64,000 bases of DNA from Pseudomonas wuhanensis (GTDB lineage: Bacteria; Pseudomonadota; Gammaproteobacteria; Pseudomonadales; Pseudomonadaceae): the NCBI RefSeq assembly GCF_030687395.1, contig NZ_CP117430.1:2046001-2110000 (forward strand), read 5' to 3'. A program made the position numbers and the translations under genes. Positions 49,713-58,051 of the stretch are shown piece after piece. Under the pieces are notes generated by a model. It made no database searches, was not told the origin of the DNA, and worked only from the letters and a program-made list of their open reading frames with translations. Position 1 is the stretch's first letter, and each line of letters opens with the position of its first letter.

Positions 49713-49947
49713 CTGTTATTAGCAGCGGGCCTCCCTTCAGCGCAACAGGTGAGAGTGGGTTAGGCGGCCGCTTGTGATTCCTGCTTCGGCGGCCAGTCCG
49801 TGAAACCAACCTTCGACGCCTTGGTCATTCGGATTAATGATCGGCTCACCTTGGGCGGGTAGGCGTCAGCCCCGCCGGCTAGCGTGATTCGTTGAAGTGG
49901 GGTATTTGTGATTAGCCCGGTATGGCGCCAGATTGAGGAGAATTGAT

Positions 49948-50187
49948 ATGGCTTATTGGGATTCGTACGGTTACCCAGAGAGCGATCCAAAAGTGTGGAT
50001 CACGTTCGGCCCGCAAAAGGATGGTCTGCCGCAGGTGGCGTTTCTCGCCCCTATTCTGCCAGAGGATGATAGTCCCAAAGCGGACGAGTACTACCAAGAG
50101 GTGGCAGGGCGCTGGACTGACGAGCTTGCAGCCCATGAAGAGTTGGACAAAATAGCTCAAGCACTCATTGAACAGAAATGTCTGTAG
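49948..50187 (+). CDS. Hypothetical small acidic protein
   Basis: The 79-residue protein (MAYWDSYGYPESDPKVWITF) is acidic with a helical C-terminus (ELAAHEELDKIAQALIEQKC). GAGGAG precedes the ATG at 49948. No family recognised. Confidence 0.65.
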   Translation: MAYWDSYGYPESDPKVWITFGPQKDGLPQVAFLAPILPEDDSPKADEYYQEVAGRWTDELAAHEELDKIAQALIEQKCL

Positions 50188-50791
50188 CAATAGGAGAGCC
50201 ACAACGTGCATAGCGGACGCTTGACCTCGGCAGCGGTCTTGTTCGCCACTGGCGCGGCGCGTGTCTGACCCTGTCAGTGAAGTCGGGTTAGGGTGAGATT
50301 GTGAATCGTCGTTTACATCTCATTGTGTGTTTCGAAAGTCCCTAGGGCTAGAAGTTCAGGAAACGATGGTAGCAGCGGCAGTTTCAATGGAGCGCGGGCT
50401 TGGGGTCGACTGCTGCCCTTCACGACAGGCAGCTATCGGCCGATTCTGTTGAAAAAGTCGGCCATGGTTCCCACGGTAGTAAAGTACGCGTTTGAGATTG
50501 AAATCTTTACATTGAGCAGAGGATTCCGGGCTCAGATTTCGCGTAGCGGCGCGAAAAAAGGCGTTTTCAGCGGTCAGTATGCGGGCAGTCTGGAAGAACC
50601 GACTTTTTCAACAGAATCGGCCATAAGCGGACGCTCAGGACAGGTCAGCTTTCGGCCAGAAGCTGCCATTAGGATGCGTCTAGGAAATCAGGGGCGATTC
50701 ATCCTGAGCGGCATTTTATTGTCCCGCCCTCCGGTGGGCACGCTCTCTATCAATATGTGCCCAGGTCTGGATTCTCGAGAGACTTTCTCGA
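50188..50791. other. Gene-free stretch upstream of the defence operon's end
   Basis: These 604 bp contain no believable gene. They hold the 185-bp inverted-repeat element and stretches related to common Pseudomonas spacer sequence (AGCTATCGGCC, TTTCGGCCAGAAGC). The DUF2290 gene ends at its right border. Confidence 0.6.
50438..50622. mobile_element. 185-bp element with perfect 24-bp terminal inverted repeats (MITE-like)
   Basis: The ends (50438-50461 and 50599-50622) are exact 24-bp reverse complements that begin GGCCGATTCTGTTGAAAA. Similar TTCTGTTGAAAAAGTC ends occur on insertion sequences. No transposase remains. No clear target duplication is seen. It may be a MITE or an insertion sequence reduced by internal deletion. 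Confidence 0.75.
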
Positions 50792-51493
50792 TTACCCAAA
50801 ATAAAACGCACGTTCCTCCACGGGATCGAACAACAAGTCGGAAACGAGATAGCTGCGAGCTTTTTCAGATACCAAAATTCTGTCGAAGGAATTTTCTATT
50901 TCATCATGTTCGTCATCACCCACAGCACGCCAGTTGGAGCCGTAGTATTGCTTAAATACCAGTAACGCAAATGCTGCTGGTGTGAGTACCCTCCTTACCG
51001 CCCATCGATTCTCAGAATGGAATCCAATGTGAAAATGTGAGCACGGGTGGTGAAGTTTTGTTCGCTGCGCCGGAGCATTTTCATACCTAAGCAAAGGCAC
51101 GGAACCGATGCCAACCTTATCCGCCAAAAGAGACAGAAACTCTTCATGTGTCAATAAACCGGCTTCCACCATCTCGTGACGGGTTCGAAACCAATCAGCA
51201 TATTCGTTAGAATTAGAAGAATAAGGATTGGGGTAAAATGCATAGCGCACATTGCTATCGCCTTCAATGCTAAACTGAAAGAATGAATAATCAGACAGCA
51301 GAATATTGTAGTGCGATAATCCAAGCGCCTTGTTGTAAACATCAATGTAATTTGCAGAGTCAGACAATATTAAGTCACGAAACTCCTCATTAACTGGTAA
51401 TGGAATTGGGTTTGAATATATCTCAGCAATACCCAGACTTTCCGCTACTCGCCATACTTGAGAAATGCCGGCCCTCACCTCTTCCTTATTCAT
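50792..51493 (-). CDS. DUF2290 protein of a helicase-DUF2290 defence system
   Basis: The 233-residue protein matches the DUF2290 family: YNILLSDYSFFQFSIEGD, RYAFYPNPYSS, LHHPCSHFHIGFHSENRW and RVLTPAAFALLVFKQYYG. In known systems a DUF2290 gene is paired with a superfamily 1 helicase, as here; its biochemical role is unknown. Start ATG at 51493 overlaps the helicase stop by 8 bp, so translation is coupled. The sequence is visibly more AT-rich than the phage structural genes. Confidence 0.85.
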   Translation of the reverse strand: MNKEEVRAGISQVWRVAESLGIAEIYSNPIPLPVNEEFRDLILSDSANYIDVYNKALGLSHYNILLSDYSFFQFSIEGDSNVRYAFYPNPYSSNSNEYADWFRTRHEMVEAGLLTHEEFLSLLADKVGIGSVPLLRYENAPAQRTKLHHPCSHFHIGFHSENRWAVRRVLTPAAFALLVFKQYYGSNWRAVGDDEHDEIENSFDRILVSEKARSYLVSDLLFDPVEERAFYFG

Positions 51494-53717
51494 CTTTGAC
51501 TTCCTGCACGACCAAAAAGTCATCGATTTCGTTATCTGTAAACCCTTCGTCACGCAGACGTTCTATAAATTCTTGCCGGAGTTTCTTAGCTCTGAGTGTC
51601 TTCTCACTCATATCGCGTTGAATCAGGTTCATCTGAGAAAGATCTGGCATCTTAAAGCGCAGATAAGGGAAGTCAGCCGCTGCCGAATCGATTTCATTAC
51701 CGATGGCAATTGTCGATCCTTTACACCCAGAAACGCGAAGCCAGGCTTTGGTTCGGGTGAAAGCAACGAACAATTTATTACGCTCACTCCTCTGACGAAG
51801 CCATATAGCATCAACCCCGACTACGTAAACAACCGCCGCTTCATTACCCTTTGCCCGGTACACTGTTGAAAGAGTGATCTTGTCAGAAATAGAGAAGGGC
51901 GGTTCTGAATAAGGGTCAGCATGGATGTTGTTTGTTGCGATCCCAGCCATTGAAAAGCTCGCGGACAATCGCTTAAAGTAATTACGAGCGTTTCTGTCAT
52001 CCAAGGCAATGACAATGATGTCCTCTGGTGATAGACCACCTTGTAGAAAAGAACATGCGTCCTTAACAACCCAATCTATTTCTTCGTCAAAATCATTGGC
52101 TGAGTGATATTTAATCAAGTCAGGCAAGCCTTCTCCCTGCAGGGATACTGGACTATTTCCTTCAGGTCTCAAAATTTCAACCTGCTTGCCTGTTTCAAAA
52201 GTGTCAGCTTGTACGATATACCCAACGTCGCGCCAATGATCAGGACTTTCAAGAAGTTGGACTATGTCGGAATAAATGCCAAAGCCCATTGCGTGCGCGG
52301 TGGTTAAAACCTCTCTTTGATTTCTGTAGCATTTACTAAGCACTGTGTCATTGACGGCTCCCGGAGGTAGGCCCGCAGCAGCTCTATCAAGAGAAATACA
52401 CGGCTCATGATTTTCGTCAAAACCAAAAAGTTCTTCTGCAGACGGCATTTTTACATTTAGAATGTTCTGCAGTTCATCATATGCCCAAACTATGCTTTTT
52501 TTGTCTCGGGTACCTTTAGTCAGCAGGAAGCAAAGTTGGTAAAATGCAGCAGGAAAATCCTGGCCTTCATCAATTAGCACGTGATCGTAATATGTTTGTA
52601 CGGATCCAGTGGCAACCAGATCAGCACAGGCATATTGGAACGGATCCACTCCTGCAGGAGCAGCACTCCTCGCCGCGCTATAGCTCATTGGGATTCTTCC
52701 TGCGCGACGGCTAGCGTCTGAATATGCACCGTTCGCGTTTGAACCACCCCAGCCATGAAGAATGTTAATTTTAGTCCAGTCAGGATCAACTTCAGTGTAA
52801 TGCCTAAAAAACTTTGTAATCATGTTTTGAATGGGCGAGCGCAAACTTTTTGTAAAGAATGTAACGAGAATAGTTTCATTGGGCTTGGTCATGTGCAGAT
52901 GCGCAGCTTTCATGGCCAATATTACAGTCTTTCCTGAGCCTGCTAGACCTCGAATTCGTTGAGGTCCATTAATTGTAACGAGAGCCGCTCTCCTTTGCTT
53001 TTGGTCGAAGTTGGCGATTTCAGCTTCCAAATTGGATAGAGCAAAGGCTTCCTTGTGTTGCTCAGGATTTTCAATAACTCGATTTCCGCTACGCGTAAGT
53101 GCTTTTGCACCCTCAATGACGGATCGAGCCTCATGCATTTGCTCAGGACTGAGTAAATCTTCGCTTTGAAGGTTTTCGAGAAGGGTGCGTAGAGCTGTAT
53201 TAGAGTTTATTACATCGCACTCTCCACCCTCAAAGATTCGGTCAGCTATTTCTGAGTCGCAGAAGATCACCGGTGTAATCTCTACGTCAAGCGAGGAGCG
53301 TGTTCGTCGTAGCGTTTTGCTTTTTAAGAGTCGGCCAATCAAGATGCTGCAAAATTGGTTAAGAGACTCACCGATCTCACCAATTTTTGGAGTTGGTAGC
53401 CTTTCCGCCTGCGACGCGCTAACAAAACGAAGTGCAATAATCCCATGCGATCGGCTTAGTAATAATGCGTCAGGCTTATGCGTGACAGTTTCGTAGTCAG
53501 AGTAGCTAGGAAAGTCGTAATAAAGCACTGCCTCCTCAAGTCCAAGTTCTTGATGGGCACCTTTGACATATGAAATGAAGTCTCTGGCGAGAGGGTCGTT
53601 ATTAATTCGATCACTTGTTACAAGGATGTCGATATCCATTTCTTGTTTGCTCGCCGACCTAAGTCTTAAATAATGATTTTTACTTTGTCTGGAAAGATAA
53701 TAGCTTCGAACCTTCAT
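51486..53717 (-). CDS. UvrD/Rep-like superfamily 1 helicase of a defence pair
   Basis: The 743-residue protein has a Q-motif (FDQKQRRAAL, 237-246), Walker A GLAGSGKT (257-264), Walker B VLIDEGQD (380-387), CYRNQRE (~467), STVYRAKGNE (motif V) and LFVAFTRTKAWL (motif VI). Before it, residues 60-100 resemble a NERD/PD-(D/E)xK nuclease fold (HKPDALLLSRSHGIIALRF), but the expected E-x-K is R-F-V, so that part is probably inactive. It pairs with the DUF2290 gene. AT-rich composition and place next to attR suggest it was gained as cargo. Confidence 0.88.
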   Translation of the reverse strand: MKVRSYYLSRQSKNHYLRLRSASKQEMDIDILVTSDRINNDPLARDFISYVKGAHQELGLEEAVLYYDFPSYSDYETVTHKPDALLLSRSHGIIALRFVSASQAERLPTPKIGEIGESLNQFCSILIGRLLKSKTLRRTRSSLDVEITPVIFCDSEIADRIFEGGECDVINSNTALRTLLENLQSEDLLSPEQMHEARSVIEGAKALTRSGNRVIENPEQHKEAFALSNLEAEIANFDQKQRRAALVTINGPQRIRGLAGSGKTVILAMKAAHLHMTKPNETILVTFFTKSLRSPIQNMITKFFRHYTEVDPDWTKINILHGWGGSNANGAYSDASRRAGRIPMSYSAARSAAPAGVDPFQYACADLVATGSVQTYYDHVLIDEGQDFPAAFYQLCFLLTKGTRDKKSIVWAYDELQNILNVKMPSAEELFGFDENHEPCISLDRAAAGLPPGAVNDTVLSKCYRNQREVLTTAHAMGFGIYSDIVQLLESPDHWRDVGYIVQADTFETGKQVEILRPEGNSPVSLQGEGLPDLIKYHSANDFDEEIDWVVKDACSFLQGGLSPEDIIVIALDDRNARNYFKRLSASFSMAGIATNNIHADPYSEPPFSISDKITLSTVYRAKGNEAAVVYVVGVDAIWLRQRSERNKLFVAFTRTKAWLRVSGCKGSTIAIGNEIDSAAADFPYLRFKMPDLSQMNLIQRDMSEKTLRAKKLRQEFIERLRDEGFTDNEIDDFLVVQEVKDE

Positions 53718-53918
53718 GTCTAGATTAGATGGGTGTGAGAAACCCTTTTATTTTCGCCTACTTTGGGTCAGCGTTGGCCTTATGAGGGAGGTGAATGATC
53801 CTCGGTATCCCATCTACATTTAGGTATGCAATTGGCCAAAAGCTGACGGCCACGACTGACCGCTTTTGGCCGATAGATGTCTGTCAGCCAGCGTTCAGAG
53901 CATCAACTCTAGTTGTGG

Positions 53919-53952
53919 AAAAGCCCCGCACCGTTAAAGGCGGAGCGGGGGG
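53919..53952 (-). terminator. GC-rich hairpin, possible terminator facing left
   Basis: CCCCGC (53924) pairs with GCGGGG (53945) and on the minus strand is followed by CTTTTCC. It would block read-through from attR toward the helicase operon. Confidence 0.45.
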
Positions 53953-53983
53953 GCATTTATCTGTTGCGAGAGGAGGGAATCCC

Positions 53984-54003
53984 GTACCAATTTCCGTACC
54001 AAT
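53984..54003. promoter_or_regulatory. Integrase arm-site candidates, right (two GTACCAAT repeats)
   Basis: GTACCAAT at 53984 and 53996, same orientation and similar spacing (12 bp) as the left pair at 12294/12305 (11 bp), about 90 bp from the attR core. Confidence 0.55.
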
Positions 54004-54073
54004 GCCTGTGTTTTGGCAGGAAATTCTGGGTTGGTCTAGGCGCTAAGTCCCTGATTTCATTGACCCTGACAAC

Positions 54074-54121
54074 CTAGAGAACACCCCGTGACATGTCGGT
54101 GTAATTCTGTTCCAGGGACAT
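54074..54121 (-). pseudogene. folE: Orphaned native 5' end of folE
   Basis: On the minus strand the native start ATG-TCC-CTG-GAA-CAG reads MSLEQNYT and then, past the attR core, DMSRGVL and a stop. AGGT lies 6 nt upstream of the ATG. It is the cut-off start of folE, left behind on the far side of the prophage. Confidence 0.9.
54096..54115. repeat. attR core (20-bp direct repeat)
   Basis: TCGGTGTAATTCTGTTCCAG, identical to attL at 12223-12242; bases on either side differ. Confidence 0.93.
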
Positions 54122-54198
54122 GAAACTACCTGTGGGATTTTACGCAAAGGGCAAGGGTACGGTGACGGACACGGCGCTGCAAGCGTGAAGCGACAGCA

Positions 54199-54756
54199 TC
54201 ACTCGTCGCGACCTTCCATCATGGTGCGTTTGAGCATTACATAAACCGCTCCGGCGCCGCCGTGTTTCGGCTGGCACGAAGTGAAGCCGAGCACCTGTGG
54301 ATGCTGACGTAGCCAGGTGTTGACGTGGCTCTTGATCATCGGCCGCTTGCCGTCCAGGCGCACCGCTTTGCCGTGGGTGACACGTACGCAGCGAATTTCG
54401 AATTTTGTCGCTTCGGCCAAAAAGGCCCACAAGGTTTCACGGGCCTTTTCCACGTTCATGCCATGCAGATCGAGGCTGCCTTCGAACGGAATCTGTCCGA
54501 TCTTGAGCTTGCGCATCTGGCTTTCCTGGACGCCGTCGCGGGCCCACATCAGCTCATCTTCGGGGCCGACATCGATGACGAACTGATCGGACAGCCCGTC
54601 AACGGTGGTGGCATCGGTGCGCACGGTGGCGGCTTGGCGCAGCTTGGCGATTTGCGCGCGATCGGCCTTGGGTTTGCCGGTTTCGGCGCGATCGTGCTTG
54701 ATCGGCTTGACGCCTTGGATCGCGCTTTTGAACAGGGAAAAATCGTCGTCTTGCAT
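54199..54756 (-). CDS. Smr-domain protein
   Basis: The 185-residue protein ends in an Smr domain with the SLDLHGMNVEKA motif (residues ~93-105), VRVTHGKA and KHGGAGAVYV. Stand-alone Smr proteins are nucleic-acid endonucleases, in some cases ribosome-collision factors. It was the upstream neighbour of folE (78 bp before the native start) before the prophage split them. Confidence 0.92.
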   Translation of the reverse strand: MQDDDFSLFKSAIQGVKPIKHDRAETGKPKADRAQIAKLRQAATVRTDATTVDGLSDQFVIDVGPEDELMWARDGVQESQMRKLKIGQIPFEGSLDLHGMNVEKARETLWAFLAEATKFEIRCVRVTHGKAVRLDGKRPMIKSHVNTWLRQHPQVLGFTSCQPKHGGAGAVYVMLKRTMMEGRDE

Positions 54757-54831
54757 GTCAGCCTCCGCGAAGGGCGGCCAGTTTACCCAAGTCGGGGCGA
54801 ATCGGGCGGGACAAAACGTCTGGCGTTGGGC

Positions 54832-55152
54832 TTAGTCGTGTTTTTTCATCAGGTGCGGTGCCATATTCAGCTCTTGCGACTGGCGCGAGCGGCGACGGCA
54901 GCGGCGCCATAGCCACACGCCGATGTACAGCACGAACAGGCCCACGGCCAGAATGATCGCCGAGCCCAACGGGCTGGCATTCAACTCGCCCAGCGCCGGT
55001 GGGCGGCCCAGCAAGCTGGCTGCGCCGGCCATCGCCAGCAACACACCACACGTCGCCAGCAAGGCAGCGAACGCTGCGCCGAAGCGAAAACGCCAGGTGC
55101 TTTGCCCTTTGGGCCGCAAGCGGCGTGCATCAAAACCATCGGATAACTTCAT
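54832..55152 (-). CDS. Small membrane protein
   Basis: The 106-residue protein (MKLSDGFDARRLRPKGQST) has two hydrophobic helices (FGAAFAALLATCGVLLAMAG and SAIILAVGLFVLYIGVWLWR) and an Arg-rich C-terminus. No family recognised. GAGGAAGG precedes the ATG at 55152. Confidence 0.75.
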   Translation of the reverse strand: MKLSDGFDARRLRPKGQSTWRFRFGAAFAALLATCGVLLAMAGAASLLGRPPALGELNASPLGSAIILAVGLFVLYIGVWLWRRCRRRSRQSQELNMAPHLMKKHD

Positions 55153-55284
55153 TCCGACCTTCCTCAATGGGTATCGGCCCTTCGACCGGGAGTTGACCGG
55201 GATGTTCCTGAGGCTAGGGCAATTACAGCAAATGAGAGGCTTTTGCGGATGAGCGGCGGCATGGACCGCTCATCGAAGGGTTGA

Positions 55285-55875
55285 TCAGATCAGTTCGCGG
55301 GTCTGGGCGAGGGTGGCGAAATTGTCCGCCATGATCGCCATCTCGGTGTGCTGAACGTGCTCGGCGCTCAGGACGCCACCCTTGTAGGGCAGGTCGCGAG
55401 TCGCGCAGGCGTCTTCAACCAATGTGCAACGAAAGCCCAGGTTCTTCGCGGCGCGCACGGTAGTGCTGACGCTGGAATGGCTCATGAAGCCGCAGACGAT
55501 AAGGTCCAGCGAGCCGAGGTTCTGCAGGCGCTCCAGCAGTTCAGTGCCATGAAACGCACTCGGCAGCAATTTGCCGATGATGGTTTCGTCGCCCTGTGGC
55601 TCCAGGCCCGGGATGAACTCGCCGCGCTCGCCTTGCGGGTCGAACAGCCCACCGACAGTGCCGAGGTGGCGTACGTGCACGATCGGCCGACCGGCTGCAC
55701 GGGCAGCGGCCACCAGTTGCTTGATGTTCGCGACGGCAGCATCCATGCCGCTCAGTGCCAAGGGGCCGCTGAGGTATTCTTTCTGGGCATCGATGATGAC
55801 AAGGGTCGCATGACCCAGATTGGCCGCTGCATAACCACGGCCGCTGAGTTGAAACATCGTTTTTGGAACGGACAT
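55285..55875 (-). CDS. Isochorismatase-like cysteine hydrolase
   Basis: The 196-residue protein matches the isochorismatase-like hydrolases with the catalytic Asp in VIIDAQKEYL, Lys in IGKLLPSAFHGT and Cys in VEDACATRDL. The physiological substrate is unknown. The ATG at 55875 has AAGGAG upstream; a longer frame from 56211 runs through the prmB start region and is rejected. Confidence 0.9.
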   Translation of the reverse strand: MSVPKTMFQLSGRGYAAANLGHATLVIIDAQKEYLSGPLALSGMDAAVANIKQLVAAARAAGRPIVHVRHLGTVGGLFDPQGERGEFIPGLEPQGDETIIGKLLPSAFHGTELLERLQNLGSLDLIVCGFMSHSSVSTTVRAAKNLGFRCTLVEDACATRDLPYKGGVLSAEHVQHTEMAIMADNFATLAQTRELI

Positions 55876-56113
55876 TCTGGGGCTCCTTCGGGTGGGGCTT
55901 TTGCGACATTGTCCTCTGGCTGAGCGCTTCTGTGAATCGCTACCATCGTAGGCACCGCCGTTGTTGGGTCGCAGCCTTGTCAAGATACTCGTTCTGTTCA
56001 ATAGCTTGCTGAAAAAATAGAAGAGTCCTACATCTGATCCGGTGTTTTTCCTGCGTCGTCGTGGCGTCTTTTGGCTGTTAGAATCGTCAGTCGTTTTTTC
56101 TGGAGTTTGCCCC

Positions 56114-57022
56114 GTGATCACTTCCCGACTTCGTACCCTGCGTGACCATATCCGTTGGGCCGTCAGCCGCTTCCATGGGGAGGATCTGTTTTTCGGCCAT
56201 GGGACCGACAACGCCTGGGATGAAGCCCGTCAACTGGTGTTGGGGGCGCTGCACCTGCCGTGGGAAATTGCCGACAGCTATCTGGACTGCCGTCTGGAAG
56301 AAGACGAACTGGTCAATCTGCAACGCTTGCTCAAGCGCCGCATCGAAGAGCGCATTCCGACCGCTTACCTGCTGGGCGAAGCCTGGTTTTGCGGTATGTC
56401 GTTCATTGTCGACGAACGCGTACTGATCCCGCGTTCGCCAATTGGCGAGCTGATCGAAAAGCGTTTCGAACCGTGGTTGGGTGCCGAACCTGCGCGCATT
56501 CTCGACCTGTGCACCGGTTCCGGTTGCATCGGCATCGCCTGTGCCTACGAGTTCCAGAACGCCGAAGTGGTACTGGCCGATCTGTCGTTCGAGGCGCTGG
56601 AAGTGGCGAACCAGAACATCGAGCGCCACGGTGTCGATGAGCGGGTGTTCACCGTTCAGGGCGATGGTTTCGATGGTTTGCCGGGTCAACGTTTCGACCT
56701 GATCGTGTCGAACCCGCCTTACGTCGATGCGGAAGATTTCGCCGACATGCCGGATGAGTATCAGCACGAACCGGAGCTGGGCCTGGCCTGTGGCGACGAC
56801 GGTTTGAACCTGGTGCGCCGCATGCTCGCCGAAGCGGCGGATCATCTGACCGAGAAGGGATTGCTGATCGTTGAGGTGGGTAACAGTCAGGTTCACGTCG
56901 AGGCGCTATACCCGCAAGTCGACTTCGCCTGGCTGGAGTTCGAGCGCGGTGGGCATGGGGTGTTCATGCTGACAGCGGAGCAGTGCCGCGATCATCAGGC
57001 GTTGTTCGCTTCTCGCGTCTGA
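56114..57022 (+). CDS. prmB: Ribosomal protein L3 N5-glutamine methyltransferase PrmB
   Basis: The 302-residue enzyme methylates a Gln of ribosomal protein uL3 with SAM. It has a helical substrate domain, [14 protein letters not shown] (SAM loop) and the SNPPYV motif that binds the target Gln side chain. GTG at 56114 is chosen (GGAG 8 nt upstream) over an ATG 24 codons earlier. aroC follows further along, as is usual in Pseudomonas. Confidence 0.95.
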   Translation: MITSRLRTLRDHIRWAVSRFHGEDLFFGHGTDNAWDEARQLVLGALHLPWEIADSYLDCRLEEDELVNLQRLLKRRIEERIPTAYLLGEAWFCGMSFIVDERVLIPRSPIGELIEKRFEPWLGAEPARILDLCTGSGCIGIACAYEFQNAEVVLADLSFEALEVANQNIERHGVDERVFTVQGDGFDGLPGQRFDLIVSNPPYVDAEDFADMPDEYQHEPELGLACGDDGLNLVRRMLAEAADHLTEKGLLIVEVGNSQVHVEALYPQVDFAWLEFERGGHGVFMLTAEQCRDHQALFASRV

Positions 57023-57034
57023 CCTGAGAAAGCC

Positions 57035-57124
57035 TTCGCGGGCAAGCCACGCTCCCACAGGTTTTGTGTCGTGTCCAAATGATGGGTACACACTAAATCT
57101 GTGGGAGCGTGGCTTGCCCGCGAA
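57035..57124. repeat. REP doublet (REPIN-like inverted pair) F
   Basis: Two REP arms face each other across about 45 bp downstream of prmB. The first REP seen to the right of the prophage. Confidence 0.92.
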
Positions 57125-57148
57125 TGGCCGCGCCGCGGTCTCAAGTCT

Positions 57149-57940
57149 TCAGCGGTGCGTAGCAATCCAGATCAGCAACCCCGCCTGAAACACCGCAAAC
57201 GCCACCAGACAGGTAATGGTAAAACGCAGCCCGGCGTCTTCGCGTTTGTACTTGCTGACCTTTTCTTCGTGCTTCTTCAGTTTGACTTCCTGTTCCGCCA
57301 GATTCTGCTCGGCTTGCTGGAGCATTTGCGCGGCTTCGAGGATTTCCACCTGCTGCAACCTCTCGCTGTTCCAGTCGCCGAGCAAATCACCGACCGACAC
57401 CTCTTTAACGCTGCCCTTCAAATGCTGGGCGTCGGCGTAGACCACGTCAAAACCGTGCACCCGCAGAAAGTGATCGCGGCGCAGGCGAGTGTCTTCGTTC
57501 AGCGCATCCTTGTTGTTCAGATCAGTGCCATCGACGGTGTAGGCGGGCCATCTCTTCTTCGCCCACGTAATGCCCTGAGCTGCCAAATAGCGCCCGATGC
57601 CGCGGTTCAGCGGCTCGATCTGCAAGCCGCTTTCCGGCTCGAAATGCACGCGTTTGGTCGTGTGATCGACCCACACGTCCAGATGGTTCTGTTCTTTGCG
57701 CACCCGCTGGCCCGGCAGCTTGATGGCCATGCGCATCAGGCTGTGTTCCTTGCTATTGCGTTCGGCGTAACCGAATTCGACAAAGCGCAACGGCCGTCCG
57801 CCAGTGTTGCGGTCGGTTTGCAGCGGCGCCAGGCGGAGCATTTTGTGGTGCTCGACGTGGACGTCCGCCCACGGCAGCTCGACCGCTGGCGGTGTGTCTT
57901 TTTCAGCGGTGGTGTCGGGTGAAGTCTGGGTATCAGTCAT
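57149..57940 (-). CDS. Tail-anchored coiled-coil protein
   Basis: The 263-residue protein has an N-terminal soluble domain (VHVEHHKMLRLAPLQTDRNT), a long coiled coil at about 190-235 (ILEAAQMLQQAEQNLAEQE) and a C-terminal membrane helix (ITCLVAFAVFQAGLLIWIA). No family recognised. It is convergent with prmB and separated from it by the REP pair. Confidence 0.8.
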   Translation of the reverse strand: MTDTQTSPDTTAEKDTPPAVELPWADVHVEHHKMLRLAPLQTDRNTGGRPLRFVEFGYAERNSKEHSLMRMAIKLPGQRVRKEQNHLDVWVDHTTKRVHFEPESGLQIEPLNRGIGRYLAAQGITWAKKRWPAYTVDGTDLNNKDALNEDTRLRRDHFLRVHGFDVVYADAQHLKGSVKEVSVGDLLGDWNSERLQQVEILEAAQMLQQAEQNLAEQEVKLKKHEEKVSKYKREDAGLRFTITCLVAFAVFQAGLLIWIATHR

Positions 57941-58051
57941 AACGGCGAGATCCTGTCCAAGCCCTGCTTGCCGCCAGCCAGTGCGCTGGCGACAAAGGCT
58001 TATCGGCCGTTTTTTTCAGGACTGGAGGGTCAACAGCGCTTAAAACAGCGC

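Larger units (their letters stand above)
53718..54073. other. Non-coding right end of the prophage
   Basis: No gene is seen. The stretch holds the helicase gene promoter region, a TTGGCCAAAAGC/GCTTTTGGCC imperfect repeat near 53830-53874, a GC-rich hairpin at 53919-53952, and the right GTACCAAT pair. Confidence 0.6.
12223..54115. mobile_element. Complete lambda-head/P2-tail prophage integrated at the folE 5' end
   Basis: A perfect 20-bp direct repeat marks both ends. Inside are a tyrosine integrase next to attL, a repressor/Cro switch, replication genes, packaging, head, contractile tail, lysis genes and accessory cargo, all without an obvious break. Unit length is about 41.9 kb. The REP doublets of the host are absent from the whole interval, which supports recent insertion. 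Confidence 0.95.
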
